A stretch of DNA of 13,303 bases from Thermoplasmata archaeon (GTDB lineage Archaea; Thermoplasmatota; Thermoplasmata; Thermoplasmatales; Thermoplasmataceae), in contig JAJZLW010000036.1 of the NCBI GenBank assembly GCA_021850505.1, forward strand, positions 9,875 through 23,177. The letters are read 5' to 3'. Shown here one piece after another: positions 1 through 6,820 of this stretch; position 1 is the first letter of the stretch, and each line of letters opens with the position of its first letter. Below the pieces are notes generated by a model that saw nothing but the letters and a program-made list of their open reading frames with translations, searched no databases and was not told the DNA's origin. The translations under genes and the position numbers were made by a program.

Positions 1-135
1 TGTCGGGCAATCCGCATCACCATTTCCGGACAGCATTGAAGGCCAGAGTGGTGGCTCAGCCGGATCTGCAAGCGGAAACTTTTCTGTGATAATGCCTTTT
101 CTTAAACCCTTGAGAAACCAGATGCTGTTTGTCAT
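1..135 (-). CDS. Iron-sulfur small subunit of the Hyf/Ehr-like complex (N-terminal 45 residues only)
   Basis: This is the last visible gene of the membrane-complex operon. It starts with ATG at 135, overlaps the stop codon of the large-subunit gene by 4 bp (ATGA), and runs off the window. A GGGAG element lies about 10 nt upstream of the start. The 45 visible residues begin with a short amphipathic stretch containing WFLKGLRKGIITEKFP and end in DCPT, which resembles the start of a CPTGA-type 4Fe-4S ferredoxin motif. The N-terminal layout recalls the HycF/HyfH ferredoxin-like subunits, and also NuoB/HycG-like small subunits that carry an N-terminal ferredoxin-like extension. Its place directly after the large subunit favours an electron-transfer subunit carrying Fe-S clusters. 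Which of the two types it is cannot be decided from the visible part. Confidence 0.7.
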   Translation of the reverse strand, partial: MTNSIWFLKGLRKGIITEKFPLADPAEPPLWPSMLSGNGDADCPT

Positions 136-1307
136 TTTATCTCGACTCCCGCTTCAGAGATCCATATTCCAAAGCTTTCCCAGTTAAAGTGAAAATCAGT
201 GAATATATTGCCCGGGGTGGATATCTCGAATGCAAGAATATTTGATATTGAGGGTGATACGAATTCCACCTGCTTTATAATACCATTATCCATTCTAACA
301 TAGAAGAAGAGGTCTCCCTGTGGAGATTCAACTCTGGCAGCCCCTTCCCCAGAGATGCTCGCATAGTTGGGAACAGAACTTTTCTCTATGCCTTCTCGCA
401 GGATTGCATCAACTATGTCAAAGGATATAAGCGCATCATATCCTCTTACCAGAAACCTGCTGAATGCGTCACCATCTTTCTCAATGTGCATATCGATTGA
501 ATACTTCCCGTAATCAAGCGATTTGCTGTCAAACCTCGCGTCATGTTTTCTACCTGCCGCCCTTGCTGCAGGTCCAACGAGCCAGTGTTTCAGCACTGTT
601 CCATTTCCCTGCAACCTGTTGACAAATATCTTTGAATACTGCAGGCTTTCAAATATATCCCTGAAATTATTTTTTAATTTTAGAAGTCTGTTGATAACTT
701 CGCCTGAAGGTTCTGCAGATAACTCAGGCAAGGAATTCACGGAGAAGAAATACCTGTGCTGGAAAATCTTGCTTATTATCCTTGCGGATTCCTCTTTCAA
801 CGTGTTAAGCTGGTTATATGGAACACCAAATCCAGCAGGTTCACACATTCTTTCAATAACTGAGATATTGCTTCTTATTCTTTCCAGCTCAATCTGTAAT
901 ATCCTGAAGGCATCAATTGCACTATTATTTTCGAATTTTCCAGCATCCTCGACGGCCTCAAGGAATGCTATCTGGAAGGATGCTGAGTGGAAACCGTTGA
1001 TCCTTTCTACCAGAAGAAGCGAGTCCTCCACATTTTTGCCTGATATCTGAATGAAGCGTTTTTTGAAGTCCTTGTCTATAGAAATAGCCTTGATATACTC
1101 TCCAGGGGTTGAGAATGAAAACCTTACTGACTCAAGGAGACCTCCAGTAGATGGGCCATAGTTGAAATTAACCTCTCCCGGAAGCAGATCTTTTCTCCCT
1201 TTTTCTGAAAATACCAGAACAGGTTCAAACGAATCCTCGTAAACCGTCAGGTTATTCGAATTACCGATATATCGGCCTGCCTTTCTTGAAGATTTATACC
1301 ACTGCAT
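132..1307 (-). CDS. HyfG/NuoD-like large subunit lacking NiFe-site cysteines (Ehr-type)
   Basis: This is the catalytic-type large subunit (49 kDa / NiFe-hydrogenase fold) of the complex, 391 residues, expected on the cytoplasmic face. Family landmarks are clear: YGPSTGGLLES (50-60), ELERIRSN (140-147), GPAARAAGRKHDAR (245-258), the SRFLVRGYDALIS stretch (283-295) and GAARVESPQGDL (322-333). In active group 4 enzymes the metal site is made by an N-terminal RICGIC and a C-terminal DPCxxC. Here the first is R102-I-N-G-F-H107 and the second region (about 371-384) has no cysteine. The only cysteine in the protein is C155. It therefore cannot bind a NiFe centre and should act as a structural or redox-coupling subunit. 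It lacks the roughly 170-residue NuoC-like N-terminal domain of HycE. The ATG at 1307 overlaps the upstream gene by 14 bp and is preceded by GGTGGTG (1312-1318). Confidence 0.88.
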   Translation of the reverse strand: MQWYKSSRKAGRYIGNSNNLTVYEDSFEPVLVFSEKGRKDLLPGEVNFNYGPSTGGLLESVRFSFSTPGEYIKAISIDKDFKKRFIQISGKNVEDSLLLVERINGFHSASFQIAFLEAVEDAGKFENNSAIDAFRILQIELERIRSNISVIERMCEPAGFGVPYNQLNTLKEESARIISKIFQHRYFFSVNSLPELSAEPSGEVINRLLKLKNNFRDIFESLQYSKIFVNRLQGNGTVLKHWLVGPAARAAGRKHDARFDSKSLDYGKYSIDMHIEKDGDAFSRFLVRGYDALISFDIVDAILREGIEKSSVPNYASISGEGAARVESPQGDLFFYVRMDNGIIKQVEFVSPSISNILAFEISTPGNIFTDFHFNWESFGIWISEAGVEIK

Positions 1308-2637
1308 TGAACACCACCAGAAAATATGCGCCTATGATCAGCGGAATGGACGCGGAAATAATTGAAACTGCAGGCATCAACCTGCCTGGTTCCTTAAAAC
1401 TGTTTGGTTCTCCCATTATCATCCTGGAAACATTATAATTTATTCCAATGAAGGCGGTGACAAGGAAAATAACAATCAGAATAAGCTGCGATATGTAACC
1501 TTCAATTGCAAGAGAATACAGGATAAGTATCTCGCCGAAGAAGGTACCGAATGGAGGGGTACCGGAAACACCGAGGGAAGACATTACCATGGAGGCACTG
1601 GAATAAGGCATGTTTTTCCAGGACCCGCTTATCTCGTCAACATTCTTAGTATTTGTGGATTTCAGGAAATTACCAGAGGAGTAAAATGCGCCGGCTTTTG
1701 AAAAACTGTGGGATATGAGGAGATAAAGCGAACCTATTATACCCAGCGGATTTAATGTCGCAAAACCAACAAGGGCTAGCGACATGTTTTCCATTGTCGA
1801 ATAGGCGAACATTCTTTTATATCTGGATTGGTAGCCTAAGAAAATAGAAGCGGCAATTATTGAAATTGTTCCAAGCCAGATAAAAAGATCTGGATCCGGA
1901 TCTATCTCATATATCCTGAACAATACATAAAGAGCAACCGGAAGCAGCACACCGGAAAACATTGCACTTATTGGTGATGGCGCCTCACTGTGTGCATCCG
2001 GTAACCATGTATGGACGGGAAAGATTCCAACCTTCGTACCGAAGCCTATAAGCGCTATTGCGACTGCAATACGTGCAAAAAATGTGTTCCTGGAATGCAT
2101 TGAAAGAATCGCAGAAACATTCAGTGTGCCAAAAGAATAATAGATAAGAATCACAGAAAAGAATGCAAATGTAACACCAGCAGAAACGAGTATGATATAT
2201 CTCCATGTTGCCTCAACTGAACTCTCTGTCTTTTCCGTCATTATCAAAAGAGCGGAAGATATCGTCGTAGCCTCAATACCAACCCACATAAGGCCAAAAT
2301 TATTGATCAATGCACTGAAAAGCATTGAAATAACAAACAGGTTGAGGAGGAGGTAGTAGATACGTAATCCAGATCCCCTGGTTTTTCCAGATAAATATCT
2401 TAATGAATAGATGGATGATAGAAGGAAAACACTGCATATCATTATTATGAAAACCCACGAGACATTATCGACAAAGAAGGTCCCAACGGGCGGTCGAATG
2501 AAATAGAGCAATGATGCGATCACAACATCCACCGTGGCACCTGCGATCGTTGAATATTCAATGCGCTGGAAGAATGTGGCAGCAGCTATAGCAGGCGCAA
2601 CCATCAATAGAACAGCAAGAAGAAATCCCGAATTCAT
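1294..2637 (-). CDS. HyfF/NuoN-like proton-translocating antiporter-type membrane subunit
   Basis: This is a 447-residue polytopic membrane protein of the Mrp-antiporter / NuoL-M-N family, expected to form the ion-translocating half-channels of the complex. The key charged membrane residues of the family are present: E122 in the WVGIEATT helix (TM5 glutamate), K202 in GTKVGIFPVHTWLPDAHSEA (TM7 lysine, followed by the hallmark HTWLPDAH motif), K274 in SRYKRMFAYSTMENM, and K314 in SHSFSKAGAF. It therefore looks competent for ion transfer even though the partner large subunit has lost its metal site. The length is closer to HyfF/NuoN (about 450-525) than to HyfB/NuoL (over 600). The ATG at 2637 overlaps the hyfE-like stop by 4 bp, and a GGAGG lies at 2648-2652 on this strand. 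It is the only antiporter-type subunit in the visible operon. Whether it moves protons or sodium cannot be told. Confidence 0.9.
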   Translation of the reverse strand: MNSGFLLAVLLMVAPAIAAATFFQRIEYSTIAGATVDVVIASLLYFIRPPVGTFFVDNVSWVFIIMICSVFLLSSIYSLRYLSGKTRGSGLRIYYLLLNLFVISMLFSALINNFGLMWVGIEATTISSALLIMTEKTESSVEATWRYIILVSAGVTFAFFSVILIYYSFGTLNVSAILSMHSRNTFFARIAVAIALIGFGTKVGIFPVHTWLPDAHSEAPSPISAMFSGVLLPVALYVLFRIYEIDPDPDLFIWLGTISIIAASIFLGYQSRYKRMFAYSTMENMSLALVGFATLNPLGIIGSLYLLISHSFSKAGAFYSSGNFLKSTNTKNVDEISGSWKNMPYSSASMVMSSLGVSGTPPFGTFFGEILILYSLAIEGYISQLILIVIFLVTAFIGINYNVSRMIMGEPNSFKEPGRLMPAVSIISASIPLIIGAYFLVVFNAVV

Positions 2638-3275
2638 CCTCTCAGTTCCTCCATTGGCTCATGATTCACCTTTTCTACTGTAATGACGGAAGATATCACC
2701 ACTAGAGCGAGAACGTCGAGAAACACGCTAGCCTCAATAACTATGGGAACAGGAAGCAGAAACATTGCAAACAGAACAAGGGCATTTTCTTCTTCCACAT
2801 AGCCTACAATCTGTGTGAATGTGCTCCTTCTTGATGTTATCAGGAACAATCCCTGAAAGAATAAAAGCAGCGGAAACAGGAGATCCTGCGGCGAATCGGG
2901 CAGGGTTACAGGAACCAGCCCCGAAAACGCAATTGAATAAAGGATAAAGACGGAGACAACCATGAAAACAAGGTCGACGAGAAACAGATATGGGACATTT
3001 ATTCCTGACTCGAAGTAATAAGCTTTTTTCATTGGTACCCTTGCAACAAGCAGGTATGTTATCAGAACCCCCCGCAGGAAGAAAAGCAGTATTCCGAGTA
3101 TAAGAAGATCAACAGAGTTCTCCGTATAAGCAAGTATGAATGCAATTACCGCTATTATTGTAGATTGAACAAGCTGCCCCCTGATTGCAGATATGAGGTA
3201 TCTTTGCCCCTGTATGTAGAATGCTGTAATCAGTACTGCGGCAGATGAAAGGTATATGACAGAGCTGAAATTCAA
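2634..3275 (-). CDS. HyfE-like membrane subunit (NuoK/MrpC-related)
   Basis: This is a 213-residue hydrophobic protein with about seven predicted membrane helices, matching the length of hydrogenase-4 component E. The C-terminal half carries the NuoK-like signature: GYVEEENALVLFAM (158-171), where acidic residues sit in the helix, followed by LLPVPIVIEASVFLDVLAL (173-191). In known complexes this subunit sits beside the antiporter subunit and helps build the membrane ion path. The start codon is TTG at 3275, overlapping the upstream TGA in a TTGA arrangement. The choice is supported by the strong SD sequence GAGGTGATT (3278-3286) directly upstream and by absence of a better Met nearby. The 3' end overlaps the antiporter-type gene by 4 bp, so translation is probably coupled along the operon. 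Confidence 0.88.
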   Translation of the reverse strand: MNFSSVIYLSSAAVLITAFYIQGQRYLISAIRGQLVQSTIIAVIAFILAYTENSVDLLILGILLFFLRGVLITYLLVARVPMKKAYYFESGINVPYLFLVDLVFMVVSVFILYSIAFSGLVPVTLPDSPQDLLFPLLLFFQGLFLITSRRSTFTQIVGYVEEENALVLFAMFLLPVPIVIEASVFLDVLALVVISSVITVEKVNHEPMEELRG

Positions 3276-4213
3276 GGAATCACCTCGCTCAGCAGGAGGA
3301 ATAATATTGAGAAAGTAAATGCAACAGCAAGATAGTCAAGAACTTTGAATAACCTGACTTTTGCCAGAGTAGTTTCTATCACCATGACTATCAAAATAAG
3401 AATGACAAATTTACCTATCATAACAGGTATATCAAGCAGGAAATAAGGAGAGGAAGCGGTGAGCCACCATGGAAATAGGAAAACATTAAGCAGAACCGCT
3501 CCAAGCAGGTATTGTTTGATATAAGAGGACCACTTGTTGATCGCCAGCAACTTGCCGCTGTACTCGTAGTTAAGTCCCTCATCAATCATTCCAAGCTCCT
3601 GCATTCCGGCGCTTTCAAGGGGTATCTTTCCCGTCTCGTAAAGAAAGATCATGAAAAATGCAACCGTTGCAAAAACATGGACCAGGGTTAAGTTAGCAGA
3701 AGGATGTGAAACAAGGAATGCATTTGTAACATATGGGTTATTTGTCCCCGTTATAAGAGAAACTGCAATGAATACAGTTATCAGAGCACCTTCTCCAAGC
3801 ACGTTGAAAGACATTAGTCTGCTCACGCCCATTGCAGTGAAATTGCTTCCAGAATCCATTGCAGCGGCCATTTTAAGAAATGCCGCTAGTGAAAATAGTA
3901 TGGCTCCACCGAGAAAATCCGCACTCGCTGTAAATATTATTGGCTCCGGGATCACCACAGGGATTATCAGTGCTATAATGCAGTATACTCCGAACGCCAC
4001 ATATGGCACATACCTGAAAAGAAAGGACGAGTTTTCAGGAATAAGTGTGTCCTTACGCAATAATTTGAAAAGATCGTAATATGGCTGGAAGATGCTTGGT
4101 CCCTTTCTGGATTCAACAATTGCCTTTATTCTTGCAAAAATTCCGGCAAACAGTGGGGATAAAAAAATAACAAATAGGAATTGCGTCAGTGTTTCTTCTA
4201 TCAGCGTTATCAT
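3272..4213 (-). CDS. HyfC/NuoH-like membrane anchor subunit
   Basis: This is a 313-residue polytopic membrane protein of the complex I subunit 1 / formate hydrogenlyase subunit 4 family. It anchors the hydrophilic arm and couples it to the membrane arm. Signatures are ESRKGPSIFQPYYDLFKLLRKD (34-55, the conserved cytoplasmic loop), SNFTAMGVSR (123-132), a membrane glutamate in LGEGALITV (139-147), and YETGKIPLESAG (192-203). The family usually runs 300-325 residues, so it is full length. It is the first gene of the operon: no hyfA- or hyfB-like gene lies upstream, and the next gene is divergent. The ATG at 4213 has GGTGGT (4221-4226) as a likely ribosome site, unlike the leaderless genes elsewhere in the window. 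Confidence 0.9.
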   Translation of the reverse strand: MITLIEETLTQFLFVIFLSPLFAGIFARIKAIVESRKGPSIFQPYYDLFKLLRKDTLIPENSSFLFRYVPYVAFGVYCIIALIIPVVIPEPIIFTASADFLGGAILFSLAAFLKMAAAMDSGSNFTAMGVSRLMSFNVLGEGALITVFIAVSLITGTNNPYVTNAFLVSHPSANLTLVHVFATVAFFMIFLYETGKIPLESAGMQELGMIDEGLNYEYSGKLLAINKWSSYIKQYLLGAVLLNVFLFPWWLTASSPYFLLDIPVMIGKFVILILIVMVIETTLAKVRLFKVLDYLAVAFTFSILFLLLSEVIP

Positions 4214-4245
4214 GTGTTAAACCACCGTTATCACAGGCGTTATCA
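4205..4245. repeat. Three copies of CGTTATCA at the hyfC-like start
   Basis: The 8-mer CGTTATCA occurs at 4205-4212, 4226-4233 and 4238-4245, so successive copies are offset by 21 and 12 bp. The first copy covers the start of the membrane-anchor gene (codons ATG ATA ACG on the minus strand). The second partly covers its Shine-Dalgarno. Such spaced direct repeats could be an operator or an RNA-level site, but may be chance; no known archaeal operator is recognised. Confidence 0.35.
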
Positions 4246-4310
4246 ACCGGCGGATGCCAGTGGTTTACTCAAATGGAAACGCCATTCCACCAGCTTCCGG
4301 AATAATTTTT

Positions 4311-4321
4311 GAATATTTAAG
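4311..4321 (-). promoter_or_regulatory. Candidate TATA box of the membrane-complex operon
   Basis: On the minus strand the sequence CTTAAATATTC is the best TATA-like element upstream of the operon. If used, transcription would start near 4290 and leave a leader of about 75 nt before the hyfC-like ATG at 4213. This fits with the presence of a GGTGGT ribosome site in that leader. No TATA-like sequence is visible at the leaderless distance. Confidence 0.4.
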
Positions 4322-4379
4322 TCTTCTAATGCGGTATGGTCTTTGTTTTTCAATCCTACAAATATTTGCTTCAAGATTA

Positions 4380-4387
4380 TTATAAAG
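4380..4387 (+). promoter_or_regulatory. TATA box of the glycosyltransferase gene
   Basis: TTATAAAG is centred about 26 nt before the ATG at 4409. The archaeal TATA-to-start distance of about 25 nt predicts a transcript starting at or next to the ATG, so the mRNA is probably leaderless. This argues against the in-frame TTG at 4343, which lies upstream of the box. Confidence 0.6.
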
Positions 4388-4408
4388 ATTACAATACAGA
4401 AGGCAAAG

Positions 4409-5563
4409 ATGGAAACGCTTACGGTTGCGATTTTTTCAGATACCTATCTTCCTGCGAGGGATGGTGTTGTCACATACATAGAAACGCTTCGGTCTGAATT
4501 GGAAAGAAAAGGACATAATGTTATCATAGCCACAGTGGCTGGAAAAAATGACATAGGAAATAATGCTAAAAATGTTTATACAGTGAGGGGGCACAGGTTT
4601 CCATTATACGATCAGTACAAAATAAGCGTGATGCCATTCTCAATCGGTAAAAAACTACTTTCATCTGGAGCAGGCATTGTCCACACTCAAACACCTTTCA
4701 TGCTGGGTATAGCAGGTCAGCGATTTGCAAGGGCAGCGAAAATACCATCAGTTTCTACCTTTCACTCTCTCGTTTTTCAGGAATCAGCTGTGAGAGGTTA
4801 TCTGCCTAAGAATGAACATACTGTTAAATTTGTTGAAAAGAGGATAAAGAGCTACTTTTCATGGCATTACAGGCAGTATAATGCTGTCATATCACCATCT
4901 GAGTTTACAGCTAAAGTTTTACTTGACCACATAGGTCTAAGTTCCGTTATTATTAACAACGCTGTTGCGGTCTCAAGGTTCGTAACAGAAATATCAAGGG
5001 AAGATGCCAAGAAAAAACTTGGATATGAGAACCGCAAAATAGTTCTTTTTCTCGGCAGGATCAGTAAGGAGAAAAACCTGGAGGTTATGATTAAAGCAGC
5101 CAGGATTATTGGGCCTGAAATAGATTTTGTCATTGTTGGTACCGGCCCACACCTTGACTTTTATAAAACAATGGCTGATGAAATGGGACTTAAAAATGTT
5201 AAATTTCGGGGATTTGTGGACGATCTGGAAATACACCTGTATCTGAAGGCAGCAGATATATTCTGCAACCCGTCAAATTTCGAGGTAATGAGTACTGTGG
5301 ATGTTGAATCTCTTGCTGCCGGCACCCCAATACTTGTGCCGTCTGAGACCTCTCAGGAGGAACTTGTGCATGGAGGAAAGTGCGGTCGTGTTTTCATGAA
5401 TTCGGATCCCGATGACCTCGCTAAGAAAATCAGGGAAATGATCCGCGACGAAGCAGAGTATGATACACTTCCATACGCTGATCTGTACAGCCCTGAAAAT
5501 CATGCCAATCGCCTGTTGGAATTATATAAAAAAGTGATGAATGAATATTCAGATAATTCCTAG
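4409..5563 (+). CDS. GT4-family glycosyltransferase
   Basis: This is a 384-residue GT-B fold glycosyltransferase of family GT4 that probably transfers a sugar from a nucleotide donor to a lipid or cell-surface glycan at the cytoplasmic side of the membrane. The N-terminal domain opens with FSDTYLPARDGVVTYIETL (9-27), the acceptor-domain glycine/loop signature seen in PimB- and diglucosyl-diacylglycerol-synthase-like enzymes. The C-terminal domain has LGRISKEKNLEVMI (215-228, donor-phosphate binding), IVGTGPHLD (242-250), and the EX7E pair E292/E300 in FEVMSTVDVESLAAGTPIL. The start was chosen at ATG 4409 because the homology begins immediately and the TATA box fits; TTG 4343 would add 22 non-matching residues. 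The 3' end overlaps the convergent cyclodeaminase-family gene by 15 bp. The acceptor is unknown. Confidence 0.88.
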   Translation: METLTVAIFSDTYLPARDGVVTYIETLRSELERKGHNVIIATVAGKNDIGNNAKNVYTVRGHRFPLYDQYKISVMPFSIGKKLLSSGAGIVHTQTPFMLGIAGQRFARAAKIPSVSTFHSLVFQESAVRGYLPKNEHTVKFVEKRIKSYFSWHYRQYNAVISPSEFTAKVLLDHIGLSSVIINNAVAVSRFVTEISREDAKKKLGYENRKIVLFLGRISKEKNLEVMIKAARIIGPEIDFVIVGTGPHLDFYKTMADEMGLKNVKFRGFVDDLEIHLYLKAADIFCNPSNFEVMSTVDVESLAAGTPILVPSETSQEELVHGGKCGRVFMNSDPDDLAKKIREMIRDEAEYDTLPYADLYSPENHANRLLELYKKVMNEYSDNS

Positions 5564-6463
5564 ATTTATCATTAGAGCATGGGCAGCTGCCAGATCTTCC
5601 AGGCCAATACCCATTGTCTTGAACACAGATCTTCTGTATTTTCCGGAATAATCCCTCCCATCAAATATGTCCTTCATATCAATCAGTCTGGTCAGGTCTC
5701 CAGTCTCCTCGAATTCAGATATTTCTGCTGATTCCATTCTGGCTTGTTTGAGGCTTTCAACTATAACTATTTCTGACTGTGAGACAGCTCTCGAATCCGC
5801 TTCCCTTCTATTGAGGAGATTTGCACCGCATAGGTTAAGATGATATCTTTCTCCCAGAATTTCTCCCCTAATAACCGGTTCAACTGTATCAGTTATTGAA
5901 CTTACCAGGGTTGCATTGCGCAACGCGTCTTCAGGTGTCTTTGCGATCTTTATTTTTATCGCATGCCTGTTTTGCATTTTAATCGCAAATGATTCAGCAT
6001 GCTTCATGTTTCTAGAAAAAACCCTTATTTCTGCCGGTTGAAACTGGTTCAAAATACCTTCCAGCTGGGTTTCAGCCTGATAACCAGACCCAATAAGCGC
6101 AAACACAGGATCATTTTCCCTGAGAAGTATTCTTGATACAATTGCAGGCAAAGCGCCTGTCCTGAGCTGGCCGAGCCTGTTTGCCTCAATTATGCATAAT
6201 GGCTTGTCGCCTGTTGTATCGAATACACTTACAACAAAACGTCCACCCCTCTTTGACGCATAATATGCTTTCAGGCCAGCAATATGCCAAGGGTCCACAG
6301 CAGCCGGCATCGTGTTGAAGATACCTCCATCAGCCTCAAGTCGCTGCCTCGGATAATAGCGTGCTTTGCCATGGTTCAGGTAGGTCAGAGCTTCCTTGAG
6401 ATCCCTGATAACATCGGACATGGAAAGATTTTCAGCAACCTCATCCTCGGTTATGTATCGCAT
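5549..6463 (-). CDS. Ornithine cyclodeaminase / mu-crystallin family protein
   Basis: This is a 304-residue NAD(P)-dependent oxidoreductase of the family that includes ornithine cyclodeaminase, archaeal alanine dehydrogenase and ketimine reductases. Visible landmarks are K65 in the AGLKAYY segment (family lysine), NRLGQLRTGALPAIVSR (95-111, the LRTGA motif), the Rossmann loop IGSGYQAETQLEGI (124-137), and VFKTMGIGLEDLAAA (280-294). The usual GAD or GSD motif after the sixth Rossmann strand, whose Asp is important for catalysis, reads CGAN here, with N215 in place of Asp. The exact substrate therefore cannot be given, and activity may differ from known members. A minus-strand TATA-like TTTTAATAG (6483-6491) sits about 24 nt before the ATG, suggesting a leaderless transcript. 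The gene shares a divergent promoter region with the small gene at 6527. Confidence 0.85.
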   Translation of the reverse strand: MRYITEDEVAENLSMSDVIRDLKEALTYLNHGKARYYPRQRLEADGGIFNTMPAAVDPWHIAGLKAYYASKRGGRFVVSVFDTTGDKPLCIIEANRLGQLRTGALPAIVSRILLRENDPVFALIGSGYQAETQLEGILNQFQPAEIRVFSRNMKHAESFAIKMQNRHAIKIKIAKTPEDALRNATLVSSITDTVEPVIRGEILGERYHLNLCGANLLNRREADSRAVSQSEIVIVESLKQARMESAEISEFEETGDLTRLIDMKDIFDGRDYSGKYRRSVFKTMGIGLEDLAAAHALMINLGII

Positions 6464-6482
6464 ACTTCAAAATATACCCGTT

Positions 6483-6506
6483 CTATTAAAATGGTTTGTT
6501 AATATA
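6483..6506. promoter_or_regulatory. Divergent promoter pair between 6463 and 6527
   Basis: Two back-to-back TATA-like boxes lie here. CTATTAAAA (6483-6491) reads TTTTAATAG on the minus strand, about 24 nt from the cyclodeaminase-family ATG at 6463. TTAATATA (6499-6506) lies about 24 nt before the plus-strand ATG at 6527. Both spacings fit leaderless transcription. The intergenic space is only about 63 bp. Confidence 0.5.
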
Positions 6507-6526
6507 GAGTGAAGCGATATTCTTGC

Positions 6527-6820
6527 ATGGATCTACCGTCTATTAGCAGGAAGAGACTACTCACCTACGTTGATGTTAACAGGCAGTTCACACTTTCTAT
6601 CAAAGGAGAAAATGTTGAGCTTCATTTCTTTCCAAATACACCAGAAGCGATACAGCACTTCCCGGGTGGAGGCGAGGTGGAACACATAATGTTAGGCATA
6701 TTGAAAGACGACATCATATACTTCACAGAGTTCATTACAAGAAGCAGCCTTGGTGAAACTAGAACCAAGCTGGAAGGTAAAGACGATCCTGTTATGGAAT
6801 GGCTTAAGTACGTGGACTAA
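6527..6820 (+). CDS. Small hypothetical protein (97 aa)
   Basis: I do not recognise this protein. From ATG 6527 it has 97 residues, soluble and mixed in charge, with no signal peptide or membrane segment. The middle is hydrophobic and beta-like (QFTLSIKGENVELHFF, then HIMLGILKDDIIYFTEFI), and the end is WLKYVD. A GTG at 6509 would add six residues (MKRYSC), but the TATA-like box at 6499-6506 would then overlap the start, so ATG 6527 fits better. It converges on deoxyhypusine synthase with a 4-bp overlap of the stop codons. The clean frame, a promoter at the right distance and gene-like codon use argue that it is real. The function is unknown. Confidence 0.65.
   Translation: MDLPSISRKRLLTYVDVNRQFTLSIKGENVELHFFPNTPEAIQHFPGGGEVEHIMLGILKDDIIYFTEFITRSSLGETRTKLEGKDDPVMEWLKYVD

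Noticed and set aside
523..1050. 175-codon open frame on the plus strand
   Set aside because: It lies antisense within the large-subunit gene, whose family motifs are clear; no homology or promoter supports it.
3651..4079. 142-codon plus-strand open frame
   Set aside because: Antisense to the HyfC-like gene, which carries its family signatures throughout this stretch.
4343..4408. TTG-initiated N-terminal extension of the glycosyltransferase
   Set aside because: The extension contains the TATA box itself and has no family similarity; ATG 4409 fits both promoter and homology.
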